Shown: one piece after another, positions 42,229-50,170 of the stretch
Layout of the letters: the number at the start of each line of letters is the position of its first letter
Position numbering within the stretch: position 1 is the stretch's first letter
Source: Streptomyces sp. NRRL B-24484
Lineage (GTDB): Bacteria; Actinomycetota; Actinomycetes; Streptomycetales; Streptomycetaceae
Assembly (NCBI RefSeq): GCF_000717715.1
Contig: NZ_JOAI01000028.1
Location: 1 to 64,000 of the forward strand
Reading direction: 5' to 3'
DNA: 64,000 nt
The notes under the pieces: generated by a model
What the model was told of the DNA's origin: nothing
What the model saw: only the letters and a program-made list of their open reading frames with translations
The model's database searches: none
Program-made: the position numbers and the translations under genes

Positions 42229-42266
42229 GCCACCCGCGCCACCCGCGGCCCCAGGGCGCGGGTGGC
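42229..42266. terminator. 12-bp hairpin after the glycohydrolase
   Basis: GCCACCCGCGCC pairs with GGCGCGGGTGGC across a 14-base loop, 29 bases after the stop. Confidence 0.6.
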
Positions 42267-42379
42267 GCGCTGCGCGACGACCCGATGGAGAATCCCGAGG
42301 TCGGCCCGGTGGCCGTGAGCGGGGGCCTACGGAAGTCGTACGGATCGACCGGGCGGGCCGGCTGCCTGTCCTCGGCGGC

Positions 42380-42869
42380 GTGAACGCGTCCGACGGCGAC
42401 AGCCGACCTCCGAACGCCGGCCGCATCCCGGTGGCCGCCGAGCCGGTCGACGTGGACGGCCGCGAGATCACCCGGGTGCTGGGCAACCTGCCGGTCAACG
42501 CGATCCGCTGCACTCCCGCGGACGGCGTGGTGGCGGTCGCGGCGCGCGGAGGACGAGGTGCTGGTCTCCGTGACGGACGGCTGCGGGGGCATTCCCGAGG
42601 CCGACCTGCTGCGGGTCTCCGAGACCGGCTTCCGCGGCGCCGCGGCCCGGACCCCGCGGAGCACGAGCGGTGGCGCGGGCCCGCACCACGGGGACTCCGG
42701 GGCGGGCCTCGGCCTGGCGATCGTCCGCGGCATCGTCGAGGCGCACGCCGGCCGGGCGACCGTCCGCAACACCGCCGGCGGGTGCTGCTTCGAGATCGCG
42801 CTGCCGGCCGCCGGGGCCGCCCGTCCCCGAGCGGCACCGGCAGGCGGGGACCGCCGGAATTTGTCATAG
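42380..42869 (+). pseudogene. Histidine kinase remnant (HATPase domain only)
   Basis: Frame 2 (42380 onward) gives VDGREITRVLGNLPVNAIRCTPADG, the N-box of a sensor kinase ATPase domain. Around 42545 the homology shifts to another frame: VLVSVTDGCGGIPEADLLRV (G1), GDSGAGLGLAIVRGIVEAH (G2) and GGCCFEIALPAAG, ending at TAG 42869. The sensor, HAMP and phospho-acceptor regions are absent upstream, and no response regulator is near. A decayed fragment. Confidence 0.75.
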
Positions 42870-42918
42870 CCGCGACCGAATCCGTTTACAGCCGCCGGAG
42901 TCCGCGCTACGTTCCGAA

Positions 42919-42932
42919 TGGGAGCGCTCCCA
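42919..42932. promoter_or_regulatory. CebR operator TGGGAGCGCTCCCA
   Basis: A perfect 14-bp palindrome identical to the consensus site of CebR, the cellobiose/cellotriose-responsive LacI-family repressor of streptomycete cellulase genes. It lies 78 bases before the LPMO start. Binding should block transcription until cello-oligosaccharides appear. Confidence 0.88.
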
Positions 42933-43009
42933 CCCCTTCGCCCGGGCGCCCGGGCTTCCCGGGGACCGCCCCGCGGTCCCCGCCCCACCTGCCGAGAGGG
43001 ACGACGCAC

Positions 43010-44062
43010 ATGGCCGACATCCGTCGACGGTTACACCTGCTCAGCCTGCTGACCCTGCTCGCCGCACTGCCGGCCCTCGTGCTGGTGGTGCTGGGCAGCC
43101 CCCGGGCCGCGGCCCACGGAGCGCCGATGGCGCCCGGCAGCCGGACCTACCTCTGCTACCGGGACGCCATCACCCCCACCGGGGAGATCAAGCCCCGCAA
43201 CGCCGCCTGCGCCGCCGCGGCCGCCACCGGCGGTACCACGCCGTTCTACAACTGGTTCTCCGTGCTGCGCTCGGACGGCGCCGGCCGGACCCGCGGCTTC
43301 GTCCCGGACGGGCAGCTCTGCAGCGGCGGCAACACCAACTTCACCGGGTTCGACCAGGCCCGCACCGACTGGCCGCTGACCCACCTGACCAGCGGAGCCC
43401 CGTTCACCTTCAGCTACAACGCCTGGGCGGCCCACCCCGGCAGCTTCCACCAGTACGTGACCAAGGACGGCTTCGACCCTGCCAGGCCGCTCACCTGGGA
43501 CGCCCTGGAGAGCTCGCCCTTCCAGTCGGTTGCGAACCCGCCGCTCTCCGGCACGGTCGGCACGATCGACGGCAAGTACACCTGGAACGGCACGCTGCCC
43601 GCGAACAAGTCCGGACGGCACATCATCTACACCGTCTGGCAGCGCTCGGACAGCGCCGAGACCTTCTACTCCTGCTCCGACGTGGTCTTCGACGGCGGCG
43701 CCGGCCAGGTCACCGGTGTCGGCGACGGCACCGGCCCGACCGACCCGCCGCCGTCCGGCGCGGCCTGCTCCGCGACCTACCGCACCGTCGGCGGCTGGTC
43801 CGGCGGCTACCAGGGCGAGGTGACGGTCAAGAACGGCGGCACCACCCCGATCCTCGGCTGGATGGTCCACTTCACCCTGCCCGGCGGCCAGTCGCTGGCG
43901 AGCGTCTGGAACGGCGTCAGCACCGGCACGGGCACCGCCGCCACCGTCGACAACGCGGACTGGAACGGGTCCCTCGCCGTCGGCGCCTCCACCACCTTCG
44001 GCTTCGTCGCGAACGGCGGCGCACCCGATCCCGCGGCCGCCTACTCCTGCATGGTGATGTGA
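43010..44062 (+). CDS. Secreted AA10 LPMO with CBM2 (cellulose-active)
   Basis: 350 residues. The signal peptide (to about 35) ends in AAA so that His36 (HGAPMAPGSRTYLC) becomes the N-terminal copper-ligand residue. The second histidine-brace ligand is in NAWAAHPGSFHQYV, and ETFYSCSDVVFDGG carries the axial aromatic. The pattern is close to cellulose-oxidising AA10 enzymes such as CelS2. A Pro-rich linker (TGPTDPPPSGA) leads to a CBM2 (about 248-350) with the two terminal cysteines (AACSATY...AYSCMVM). It cleaves crystalline cellulose oxidatively. The CebR operator upstream gives its regulation. Confidence 0.93.
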   Translation: MADIRRRLHLLSLLTLLAALPALVLVVLGSPRAAAHGAPMAPGSRTYLCYRDAITPTGEIKPRNAACAAAAATGGTTPFYNWFSVLRSDGAGRTRGFVPDGQLCSGGNTNFTGFDQARTDWPLTHLTSGAPFTFSYNAWAAHPGSFHQYVTKDGFDPARPLTWDALESSPFQSVANPPLSGTVGTIDGKYTWNGTLPANKSGRHIIYTVWQRSDSAETFYSCSDVVFDGGAGQVTGVGDGTGPTDPPPSGAACSATYRTVGGWSGGYQGEVTVKNGGTTPILGWMVHFTLPGGQSLASVWNGVSTGTGTAATVDNADWNGSLAVGASTTFGFVANGGAPDPAAAYSCMVM

Positions 44063-44095
44063 CCGCGGGCCGACCGACCGGCCCGACCGCAGCAC

Positions 44096-44126
44096 GGCCT
44101 GCCGGCGAACCGCCCGCCGGCAGGCC
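44096..44126. terminator. 12-bp hairpin after the LPMO gene
   Basis: GGCCTGCCGGCG pairs with CGCCGGCAGGCC over a 7-base loop, 34 bases after the stop. Confidence 0.7.
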
Positions 44127-44287
44127 CCGCGCGCACGCCGCCGCCCGTCCGGGCCGGAAAGGGCCCCGCCCCGCCCGCGCCGGGCGGTGTGGCGGACCGT
44201 CAGCCGCCCGCAGGACGCCGCGGTGACCCGGCCGACCCGCGCCGCGAGGTGAGGCACGCCCCGGCCGGTACCGCCTAGGCTGGCCCC

Positions 44288-45757
44288 ATGAGGGCGCTGC
44301 GCAGTCTCGACCGCCGACTCTTCGCCCGCGTTGCCGTCAGCCGGCTGCGCGGGGCCCACCCCGTGCTGCCCCGGCTCAGCAAGGCGGCCAACCACGGGGT
44401 GCTCTGGTTCGGTGTCGCCGCGGCCCTCGCCGCCACCGGCAACCGCACCGCCCGGCGGGCCGCCCTGCGCGGCGCCGGCTCGCTCGCCCTGGCCTCGGTG
44501 CTGGCGAACGTCCCGGCCAAGTACGCCACCCGGCGGCCCCGGCCGCTGCTCGACGACGTCCCGCTCGCCCGGCGGCTGGCCGTCCAGCCGCTGACCACGT
44601 CCTTCCCTTCCGGGCACTCCGCCTCCGCCGCGGCGTTCACCGTCGGCCTGGCCCTGGAGTCGCCCGCGATCGCCGTCTGCGCGGCCCCGGTGGCCCTCGG
44701 CGTGATGGCCTCCAGGGTGTACGTCGGCGTCCACTACCCGGGCGACGTGCTCGCCGGGGCGGCGCTCGGCGCCGGCGCCGCACTGCTCACCACCCGGTGG
44801 TGGCCGCGCGCCGCCGAGGAGCCGGCCCGGGCGGCCCCGGCGCGGCTCACCGCCCCCGCCCTGCCGCGCGGAGCCGGGCTGGTCATCGTCGTCAACGCCG
44901 ACTCCGGGCCGGACGGGCCGGACGCCACCCTCGCCGAACTCCGCCGGCTGCTCCCCGAGGCGGAGGTCGTCGAACGCGGGCCCGAGGACGACCTGCGCGC
45001 CCTGGTCGAGGAGGCCGCCGGCCGGGCGGCCGCGGCCGGCGGTGCGCTCGGCATCTGCGGCGGCGACGGGTCCGTCAACCTGGCGGCGTCCGTCGCCCGG
45101 CGCACCGGCCTGCCGCTCGCCGTCTTCCCCGGCGGCACCCTCAACCACTTCGCCCTCGACCTCGGCGTGGACGGACTCGCCCGTACCGCCGAGGCGGTGG
45201 AGAGCGGCAGCGCGGTCGCGGTCGACGTCGGCCGGGTCAGCGGACCGGACGGCACCGACCTGCCCTTCCTCAACACCTTCAGCATCGGGGTCTACCCGGA
45301 CCTCGTCCGGATCCGGGAGCGCCACGAGAAGCGGCTCGGCAAGTGGCCGGCCCTCGCCCTCGCCCTGGTCGAGGTGCTCTCCTCCGCCGAGCCCGTCCGG
45401 GTCTCCGTCGCGGGGGTGCCGCGCAACCTGTGGCTGCTGTTCGCCGGCAACAGCGTGTACGACCCGCCCGGCTTCGCGCCGACCCGGCGCACCCGGCTCG
45501 ACGACGGCCTGCTCGACGTCCGCGCGGTCGACGGCAGCCACCCCTTCGCCCGGACGCGACTGGTCGCCGCCTTCCTGCTCGGCACTCTCGGCCGCTCCCC
45601 GGTCTACCGCGAGGCCCGGCTGTCCGCCCTCGACCTCACCGACCTGCGGGGTGTCGCCCACGCCGCGGTGGACGGCGAGGTCGTCGACGCCCCCGACCGC
45701 CTGCTGCTCGCCAAGACGCCCGCCGGGCTGACGGTCTACCGCCCCGCCGAGGCCTGA
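44288..45757 (+). CDS. PAP2 phosphatase fused to diacylglycerol-kinase-like domain
   Basis: 489 residues. The N-terminal membrane half (1-180) has the PAP2 phosphatase triad motifs KYATRRPRP, PSGHS and SRVYVGVHYPGDV. The C-terminal half (about 195-489) has the lipid-kinase motifs GGDGSVNLAASV and FPGGTLNHFALDLG of DAGK/sphingosine kinase-like enzymes. One protein thus joins a lipid phosphatase and a lipid kinase domain, suggesting control of phosphatidate/diacylglycerol balance or undecaprenyl lipids. The fusion is seen in actinobacteria. The last 22 bases overlap the convergent gene. Confidence 0.9.
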   Translation: MRALRSLDRRLFARVAVSRLRGAHPVLPRLSKAANHGVLWFGVAAALAATGNRTARRAALRGAGSLALASVLANVPAKYATRRPRPLLDDVPLARRLAVQPLTTSFPSGHSASAAAFTVGLALESPAIAVCAAPVALGVMASRVYVGVHYPGDVLAGAALGAGAALLTTRWWPRAAEEPARAAPARLTAPALPRGAGLVIVVNADSGPDGPDATLAELRRLLPEAEVVERGPEDDLRALVEEAAGRAAAAGGALGICGGDGSVNLAASVARRTGLPLAVFPGGTLNHFALDLGVDGLARTAEAVESGSAVAVDVGRVSGPDGTDLPFLNTFSIGVYPDLVRIRERHEKRLGKWPALALALVEVLSSAEPVRVSVAGVPRNLWLLFAGNSVYDPPGFAPTRRTRLDDGLLDVRAVDGSHPFARTRLVAAFLLGTLGRSPVYREARLSALDLTDLRGVAHAAVDGEVVDAPDRLLLAKTPAGLTVYRPAEA

Positions 45758-46182
45758 TCCGGCCCGGCGCCGAGCTGCCCGACCGCGGCCGTCACCCCGT
45801 GCCGGCGGAGCCGTTCGGCCAGGAACTCCATCTCCACCTCGGTACCGGTGAGGCCGCTCCCGGCCAGTTCGCCGGCCGGCCGCCGGGCCTCGGCGAGCGA
45901 GCGGGTACCGTCCTCGCGCAGCACGCGCAGCAGGGCGAGCCCGCTCACCGCGGGCCCCACCGGCCGGACGGCGAAGGTGCCGTGCTCGGCCAGCAGCTCC
46001 CGCCGGACGGAGTCGGGCGCCGGGCCCCAGTCCTCCTCGCAGGAGACGACCGAGCAGTCGGCGCCGTCCGTGTCCACGCCCCGGCCGAGCCGCCCCCACC
46101 GCACGAACCGGCCGACCTCACGGCGGACGGCGCCGCCGCACCGCCCGCACTCCACCGTGCTCCGCACCGCCCGACCGGTCAC
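45736..46182 (-). CDS. Unknown protein with N-terminal CxxC
   Basis: 148 residues from GTG 46182, which has a good GGGAGG site; the longer ATG 46206 lacks one. It starts TGRAVRSTVECGRCGGAVRR, with a CxxC knuckle and two further cysteines (DCSVVSC), possibly one zinc site. The C-terminal half is helical with LLRVLREDGTRSLAEARR. No family recognised. It overlaps the end of the PAP2-kinase gene by 22 bases tail to tail and is divergent from nei. Confidence 0.65.
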   Translation of the reverse strand: MTGRAVRSTVECGRCGGAVRREVGRFVRWGRLGRGVDTDGADCSVVSCEEDWGPAPDSVRRELLAEHGTFAVRPVGPAVSGLALLRVLREDGTRSLAEARRPAGELAGSGLTGTEVEMEFLAERLRRHGVTAAVGQLGAGPDQASAGR

Positions 46183-46244
46183 CGTGCCTCCCTCTCCGGC
46201 CCGCATCCTGCCACCGCGCCCCGTCGGACCGGCATGATGGGGGA

Positions 46245-47033
46245 GTGCCCGAAGGCGACACCGTGTACCGCACGGCCGCGCAGCTGCGCGAGGCCCTGGC
46301 CGGCCACCGGCTGACCGCGGCCGACCTGCGCGTGCCCGCCCACGCCACCGCCGACCTGACGGACCGCCTGGTGCTGGACGTGGTGCCGCGCGGCAAGCAC
46401 CTCCTCACCCGCTTCGACGGCGGTCTCACCCTCCACACCCATCTGCGGATGGACGGCCGCTGGGCGGTCTTCCGCACCGGCGAGAAGTGGCACGGCGGCC
46501 CGGCGCACCAGATCCGCGCCGTGCTCGGCACCGCCGAGCGCACCGCCGTCGGCTACCGCCTGCCGGTCGTCGAACTGCTCCGCACCGCCGACGAGGACCG
46601 GGCCGTCGGCCACCTCGGCCCCGACCTGCTCGGCCCGGACTGGGACGCCGCCGAGGCGCTGCGCCGGATCGCCGCCGACCCGGCCCGGCCGGTCGGCGAG
46701 GCCCTGCTCGACCAGCGCAACCTGGCCGGCATCGGCAACGTGTACGCCAACGAGCTCTGCTTCATGGCCGGCGTCACCCCGTGGACCCCGGTCGGCGAGG
46801 TCGCCGTGCTCGACCGGGTGCTCGCCAAGGCGCAGCAGCTGCTGGAGGCCAACAAGCTGCGGGCCGACCGGATCACCACCCGCGACCCGCACCCGGACCG
46901 CCGCACCTGGGTCTACGGCCGGGGCCGCCGTCCCTGCTCGCGCTGCGGCACCCGGCTGCGCACGGCCCCGCACGCCGAGGACCGCCCCGCCGTCTGGTGC
47001 CCGCACTGCCAGCGCGGCCCGGCCCCCGGCTGA
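46245..47033 (+). CDS. nei: Endonuclease VIII-like DNA glycosylase (Fpg/Nei)
   Basis: 262 residues from GTG 46245. After Met removal Pro-Glu (PEGDTVYRTAAQL) gives the N-terminal proline nucleophile and catalytic Glu. The central H2TH region includes LLDQRNLAGIGNVYANELCF, and the C-terminal zinc finger has CSRCG...WCPHC. It removes oxidised pyrimidines and nicks the abasic site. It closely matches actinobacterial Nei2. It appears to be single-gene. Confidence 0.93.
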   Translation: MPEGDTVYRTAAQLREALAGHRLTAADLRVPAHATADLTDRLVLDVVPRGKHLLTRFDGGLTLHTHLRMDGRWAVFRTGEKWHGGPAHQIRAVLGTAERTAVGYRLPVVELLRTADEDRAVGHLGPDLLGPDWDAAEALRRIAADPARPVGEALLDQRNLAGIGNVYANELCFMAGVTPWTPVGEVAVLDRVLAKAQQLLEANKLRADRITTRDPHPDRRTWVYGRGRRPCSRCGTRLRTAPHAEDRPAVWCPHCQRGPAPG

Positions 47034-47061
47034 ACCGCCCGGCCGGGGACGGCGCCCGCGC

Positions 47062-48057
47062 TCACGGGGTGCGCCGCCCGGCCGCGTCGAGGCGGGCCAG
47101 CTCCAGGGCCGCCGCACCGAGGCCGGCGGCGAGCCGGGAGGCCTGCGCGGCGGGCAGGCCGCCGAGCCGGTCGGCGAGGTCCTCGACGGCGTCCCGGGCG
47201 ATCTCGGCGGCGACCTCCGCCGGCCCGGCCGCCGGGCCGAGCTTGGAGACGGCGGAGGCCGCCCGGGCCGGGGTGAGCAGCGCGGCCGCCTCCTCGACCA
47301 GCCAGCCGGGCACGCCGGCCGCCCCGCCCGGCGGGGCGGTGTACGGGCGGGCGCCACGGTAGCGGGCGTCCTCGGCGAACCCCGCCTGCTTGACCTTGAG
47401 CACCGGCCGCCCGGCGGCCACCGGCAGGTCCCCGGCCGGCTTCAGCACGTACCCCTCGGCGAGGTTGCCCACGAGCGGCGGCAGGCCGAACCCGGCGGGG
47501 ACACGGCTCGGGAAGGCCGCGGGCAGGTCCTGCAGCCGGACCAGCGGGCCCTCGGCGAGCAGCGGGGCGCAGAGCAGCCCGGCGGCCGACGCGGCCCGCC
47601 GCAGCGCCGCGTCGGCCGCCCACCACCGCTCGCCGCGGACCTCCACCACCGCGTCGAAGACCGACCAGTGCAGGCCCGGCGCGTACCAGACACCGGTCTG
47701 CACGGCCTGGGCGCCGTCCTGCGGCGGGACGGCCGGATGCGGGTAGCGGCCGCCGAAGAGCTCGCCGTACAGCACCACCCGCCCGGCCCCGGGGTACGCC
47801 TCGCACAGGGCCGCGGCCGCGCGGCCGGCGGCCACCGACAGCGCCGGCCAGATCCGGGCGAGCCCGAAGAAGGCGTCCAGTGCGTCGCCGTCCAGCGGTG
47901 CGCGCCGCTTGGCCGCCCGGACCGTGCCGTCCTCGCAGAGCAGGGCGAGGTGGGCGCCGTGGACCTTCTCGGTGGCCGTCCAGCGGCGGACGGCGGACCG
48001 GCTGAGCGCCGCCCGCTCGGGGATCTTCGGGTACGGGACGAAGGCGCTGTCGGACAT
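47062..48057 (-). CDS. T4 Rnl2-like RNA ligase
   Basis: 331 residues from ATG 48057. It carries nucleotidyltransferase ligase motifs: motif I TEKVHGAHLAL (Lys about 30, matching the EKxHG form of T4 RNA ligase 2), motif IIIa-like LHWSVFDAVV, motif IV EGYVLKP and motif V VLKVKQAGF. It should adenylate itself with ATP and seal nicked RNA 3'-OH/5'-phosphate ends. The 90-residue C-terminal helical part (LLTPARAASAVSKLGPAAGP) fits the Rnl2 C-domain. No polynucleotide kinase or RtcB gene lies next to it; its downstream neighbour on the plus strand is nei. Biological role unknown. Confidence 0.85.
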   Translation of the reverse strand: MSDSAFVPYPKIPERAALSRSAVRRWTATEKVHGAHLALLCEDGTVRAAKRRAPLDGDALDAFFGLARIWPALSVAAGRAAAALCEAYPGAGRVVLYGELFGGRYPHPAVPPQDGAQAVQTGVWYAPGLHWSVFDAVVEVRGERWWAADAALRRAASAAGLLCAPLLAEGPLVRLQDLPAAFPSRVPAGFGLPPLVGNLAEGYVLKPAGDLPVAAGRPVLKVKQAGFAEDARYRGARPYTAPPGGAAGVPGWLVEEAAALLTPARAASAVSKLGPAAGPAEVAAEIARDAVEDLADRLGGLPAAQASRLAAGLGAAALELARLDAAGRRTP

Positions 48058-48134
48058 CCGCCGAGCATCCCGGCCCCGTCCGGCCGACGGCAACGGCATT
48101 TCCCGGCGGCCCGGCCGGCGCCGCGGCCGCGCGG

Positions 48135-48764
48135 TCAGGGCTCGACGAGGGCCGGGTGCCGGGGGTCGTCGACCTTCACCGCCAGGTCGGCCGCCTCCCG
48201 CGGCCCGGTCTCCGCCTCGTAGCGGGCGAAGGCCGGCAGCGTCCAACGCTCCGGCCCGGCGGTGTGCCGGGCGAGCGCGCCAGGCCCCATCGACAGGTGC
48301 ACCGTCAGCTCGAAGGGCAGCCAGCGGCCGAGCAGCAGCGGCCCGTCCAGCAGCAGCACCCCGCCCGGCGGCAGCTCGGTGTACGGCGCCCGGGTGGCCC
48401 GGTCGGCGGCCGCGTCCCACAGCGAGGGCAGCACCCGTCCGCTGCCGCCCGGGTCGAGGGGCGCCAGCACCTCGCGCAGCAGCGCGCCGTCGTCGAGCCA
48501 CAGGTCGTGGAAGGCGTCGGCGTCCTGCCGGCCGTACTCCAGACGGATCGAGGCCGGGCGCAGGAAGTCCGCGGCGGACACCCGCAGCACCGGGCGGCCG
48601 CGCAGCCGCAACGGCCCGACCAGGGCGTCCGCGAGCCCGCCGGGCCGCGCCGCGTCGGCGCCGTCCACCGCGACCCGCACCCAGGGCGCCTCCCGGGCGG
48701 CGTCCTCGACCCGGTCGGCGACCAGGGCGGTCAGCCGTTCCGGCGAGATCGGTGTCACCCGCAC
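48135..48764 (-). CDS. Uridine-kinase-like P-loop protein with degenerate Walker A
   Basis: 209 residues from GTG 48764. The layout follows uridine kinase/PRK-like proteins: an opening helix, VRVAVDGADA at the P-loop position, VSAADFLRPASIRLEYGRQD (the DxF/R substrate segment) and GVLLLDGPLLL (Walker B-like). However the P-loop reads AARPGG where GKT/S is expected, so ATP binding is doubtful. Many streptomycete relatives share this change, so it may be a distinct non-kinase family. It lies 77 bases upstream of the RNA ligase on the same strand. Confidence 0.72.
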   Translation of the reverse strand: MRVTPISPERLTALVADRVEDAAREAPWVRVAVDGADAARPGGLADALVGPLRLRGRPVLRVSAADFLRPASIRLEYGRQDADAFHDLWLDDGALLREVLAPLDPGGSGRVLPSLWDAAADRATRAPYTELPPGGVLLLDGPLLLGRWLPFELTVHLSMGPGALARHTAGPERWTLPAFARYEAETGPREAADLAVKVDDPRHPALVEP

Positions 48765-48856
48765 CCTGCTGCTCCTTCCCGTCGCCCCGGCCGACTATAT
48801 TTCGCCGCGACTGACGGGCCGTCGGGGCCCGGCGCCGTACCCGAGGGGAGACCGCC

Positions 48857-49360
48857 GTGTCCGAACCGACCCTGGCCGACGTCGGTGCGCTCGCCGCCCG
48901 CGCCCACGCCGGGCAGACCGACAAGATCGGCGTCCCGTACGTCGAGCACGTGCGGGCGGTGGCGGCCGGCCTCGCGCCGTTCGGCACCGGCCTGCAGATG
49001 GCCGGGCTGCTGCACGACGTGCTGGAGGACACCCCGCTGACCGCCGAGGACCTGCTGCGCGCCGGCGTGCCGTCCGCCGTGGTGGCGACCGTCCGCCGGG
49101 TCACCAAGGTCCCGGGCACGCCCTACGAGGAGATGCTGGCGCGGATCGCCGGCGACCAGGCGGCGGCCCTGCTGAAGATCGCCGACAACGCGCACAACTC
49201 GCGGCCCGAGCGGGCGGCGCAGCTGCCCGAGGCGGACCGCCTCCGGCTCGCCGAGCGCTACCGCGCGGCCCGCCGGGTGCTCTGGCCGGCGGTCGGCGAG
49301 GCCGACGTCCGGGCCGTCGTCGGCCTGGTCAACCCCGCTCTGCTGGCCGAGCTCGACTGA
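48857..49360 (+). CDS. HD-domain protein, small alarmone hydrolase-like
   Basis: 167 residues from GTG 48857 with GGGGAGACC before it. It is an HD fold like the hydrolase half of SpoT/RelA and MESH1: GVPYVEHVRAV (His ligand), MAGLLHDVLEDTPLTAEDL (HD and ED motif) and LLKIADNAHNSRPERA (metal Asp). It probably hydrolyses (p)ppGpp or NADPH-like nucleotides in a Mn-dependent way. No synthetase domain is attached. Confidence 0.87.
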   Translation: MSEPTLADVGALAARAHAGQTDKIGVPYVEHVRAVAAGLAPFGTGLQMAGLLHDVLEDTPLTAEDLLRAGVPSAVVATVRRVTKVPGTPYEEMLARIAGDQAAALLKIADNAHNSRPERAAQLPEADRLRLAERYRAARRVLWPAVGEADVRAVVGLVNPALLAELD

Positions 49361-49522
49361 CAGCGGCGGCCGCGGTGGCGCCGCCACCACCGGACCGCTG
49401 TGGCCCGCCGGCCCGGGCAGGAGCACGCTGGAGGCAGGAACGCGGCCGGCCCCGCCCGCCGCGGCGGCCCGCTGCCGCCGGGCGCCACGGGCCCGCCGAC
49501 CGCCCGAGCGCAGGGAGCGGCC

Positions 49523-49693
49523 ATGTCCGACATGCAGCAGCGGATGAACGACAAGGCGGAGCGGGACGAGGAGGACGTCCGCTCGCGCGACCCCGAAGAG
49601 GGCATCACCTCGTACCAGACCGCGCACGCGCAGGACGAGTCGATGGCCGAGGGCGACCGCCTCGACGAGCCCGCCGAGGAGCTCGGCCGGTGA
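49523..49693 (+). CDS. Small acidic hydrophilic protein (56 aa)
   Basis: ATG 49523 follows CAGGGAGCGG. The 56-residue product is almost all charged or polar (MSDMQQRMNDKAERDEEDVR) with no hydrophobic core, suggesting an intrinsically disordered or stress-protective protein. Its stop overlaps the DUF1876 start, so the two are co-translated. Confidence 0.7.
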   Translation: MSDMQQRMNDKAERDEEDVRSRDPEEGITSYQTAHAQDESMAEGDRLDEPAEELGR

Positions 49694-49995
49694 GCGCGCT
49701 CGCCGGCGAGGGGCCGCACACCAGTGAGTGGCAGGTGCGGCTGATGGTCACCGAGGACGGCGACGTCACCAGGGCGCACGCCGTCCTCGAGTCCGGCGGC
49801 ACCGTGACGGCGGGCACCGGCGCGATGCAGGCGGACGCCGAGGCCCGCCGCAGCAGCCACGATCCCGCCGTCCCGATGATCGGCGACGAGCTCGCCGTCG
49901 GCCGGGCGCTGCTCGACCTCGGGCACCGCCTGGTGCACGCCGGTTCCGTCGCCGCCGAGGCGGCCGAGTCGGCCCGCCGCCGCGACACGGAGTGA
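49690..49995 (+). CDS. DUF1876 domain protein
   Basis: 101 residues from GTG 49690, overlapping the previous stop by 4 bases. It begins with the dsRBD-like fold pattern EWQVRLMVTEDGDVTRAHAVL and ends with a helix (ELAVGRALLDLGHRLVHAG), as in DUF1876/DUF6307-type actinobacterial proteins. Function unknown; often found with stress genes. Confidence 0.82.
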   Translation: MSALAGEGPHTSEWQVRLMVTEDGDVTRAHAVLESGGTVTAGTGAMQADAEARRSSHDPAVPMIGDELAVGRALLDLGHRLVHAGSVAAEAAESARRRDTE

Positions 49996-50081
49996 CCGTG
50001 CACGACCGACCCGCCCACCGCCGGAAGAAGGTAGCCGCAGGCGACAAGTAGTGTGCGAAACAGCTGAATCGTGACCTTCCA

Positions 50082-50117
50082 GCACCCGTGGACCGGAACC
50101 CGCCGGACCACGGGTGC
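50082..50117. terminator. 10-bp hairpin before the kinase gene
   Basis: GCACCCGTGG pairs with CCACGGGTGC over a 16-base loop, 86 bases after the DUF1876 stop. It probably ends that operon. Confidence 0.55.
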
Positions 50118-50170
50118 GTCACTGTCGGTGGCCGTACGCCCGGTACGGTGCCGGTACGGTGATCGACGTC

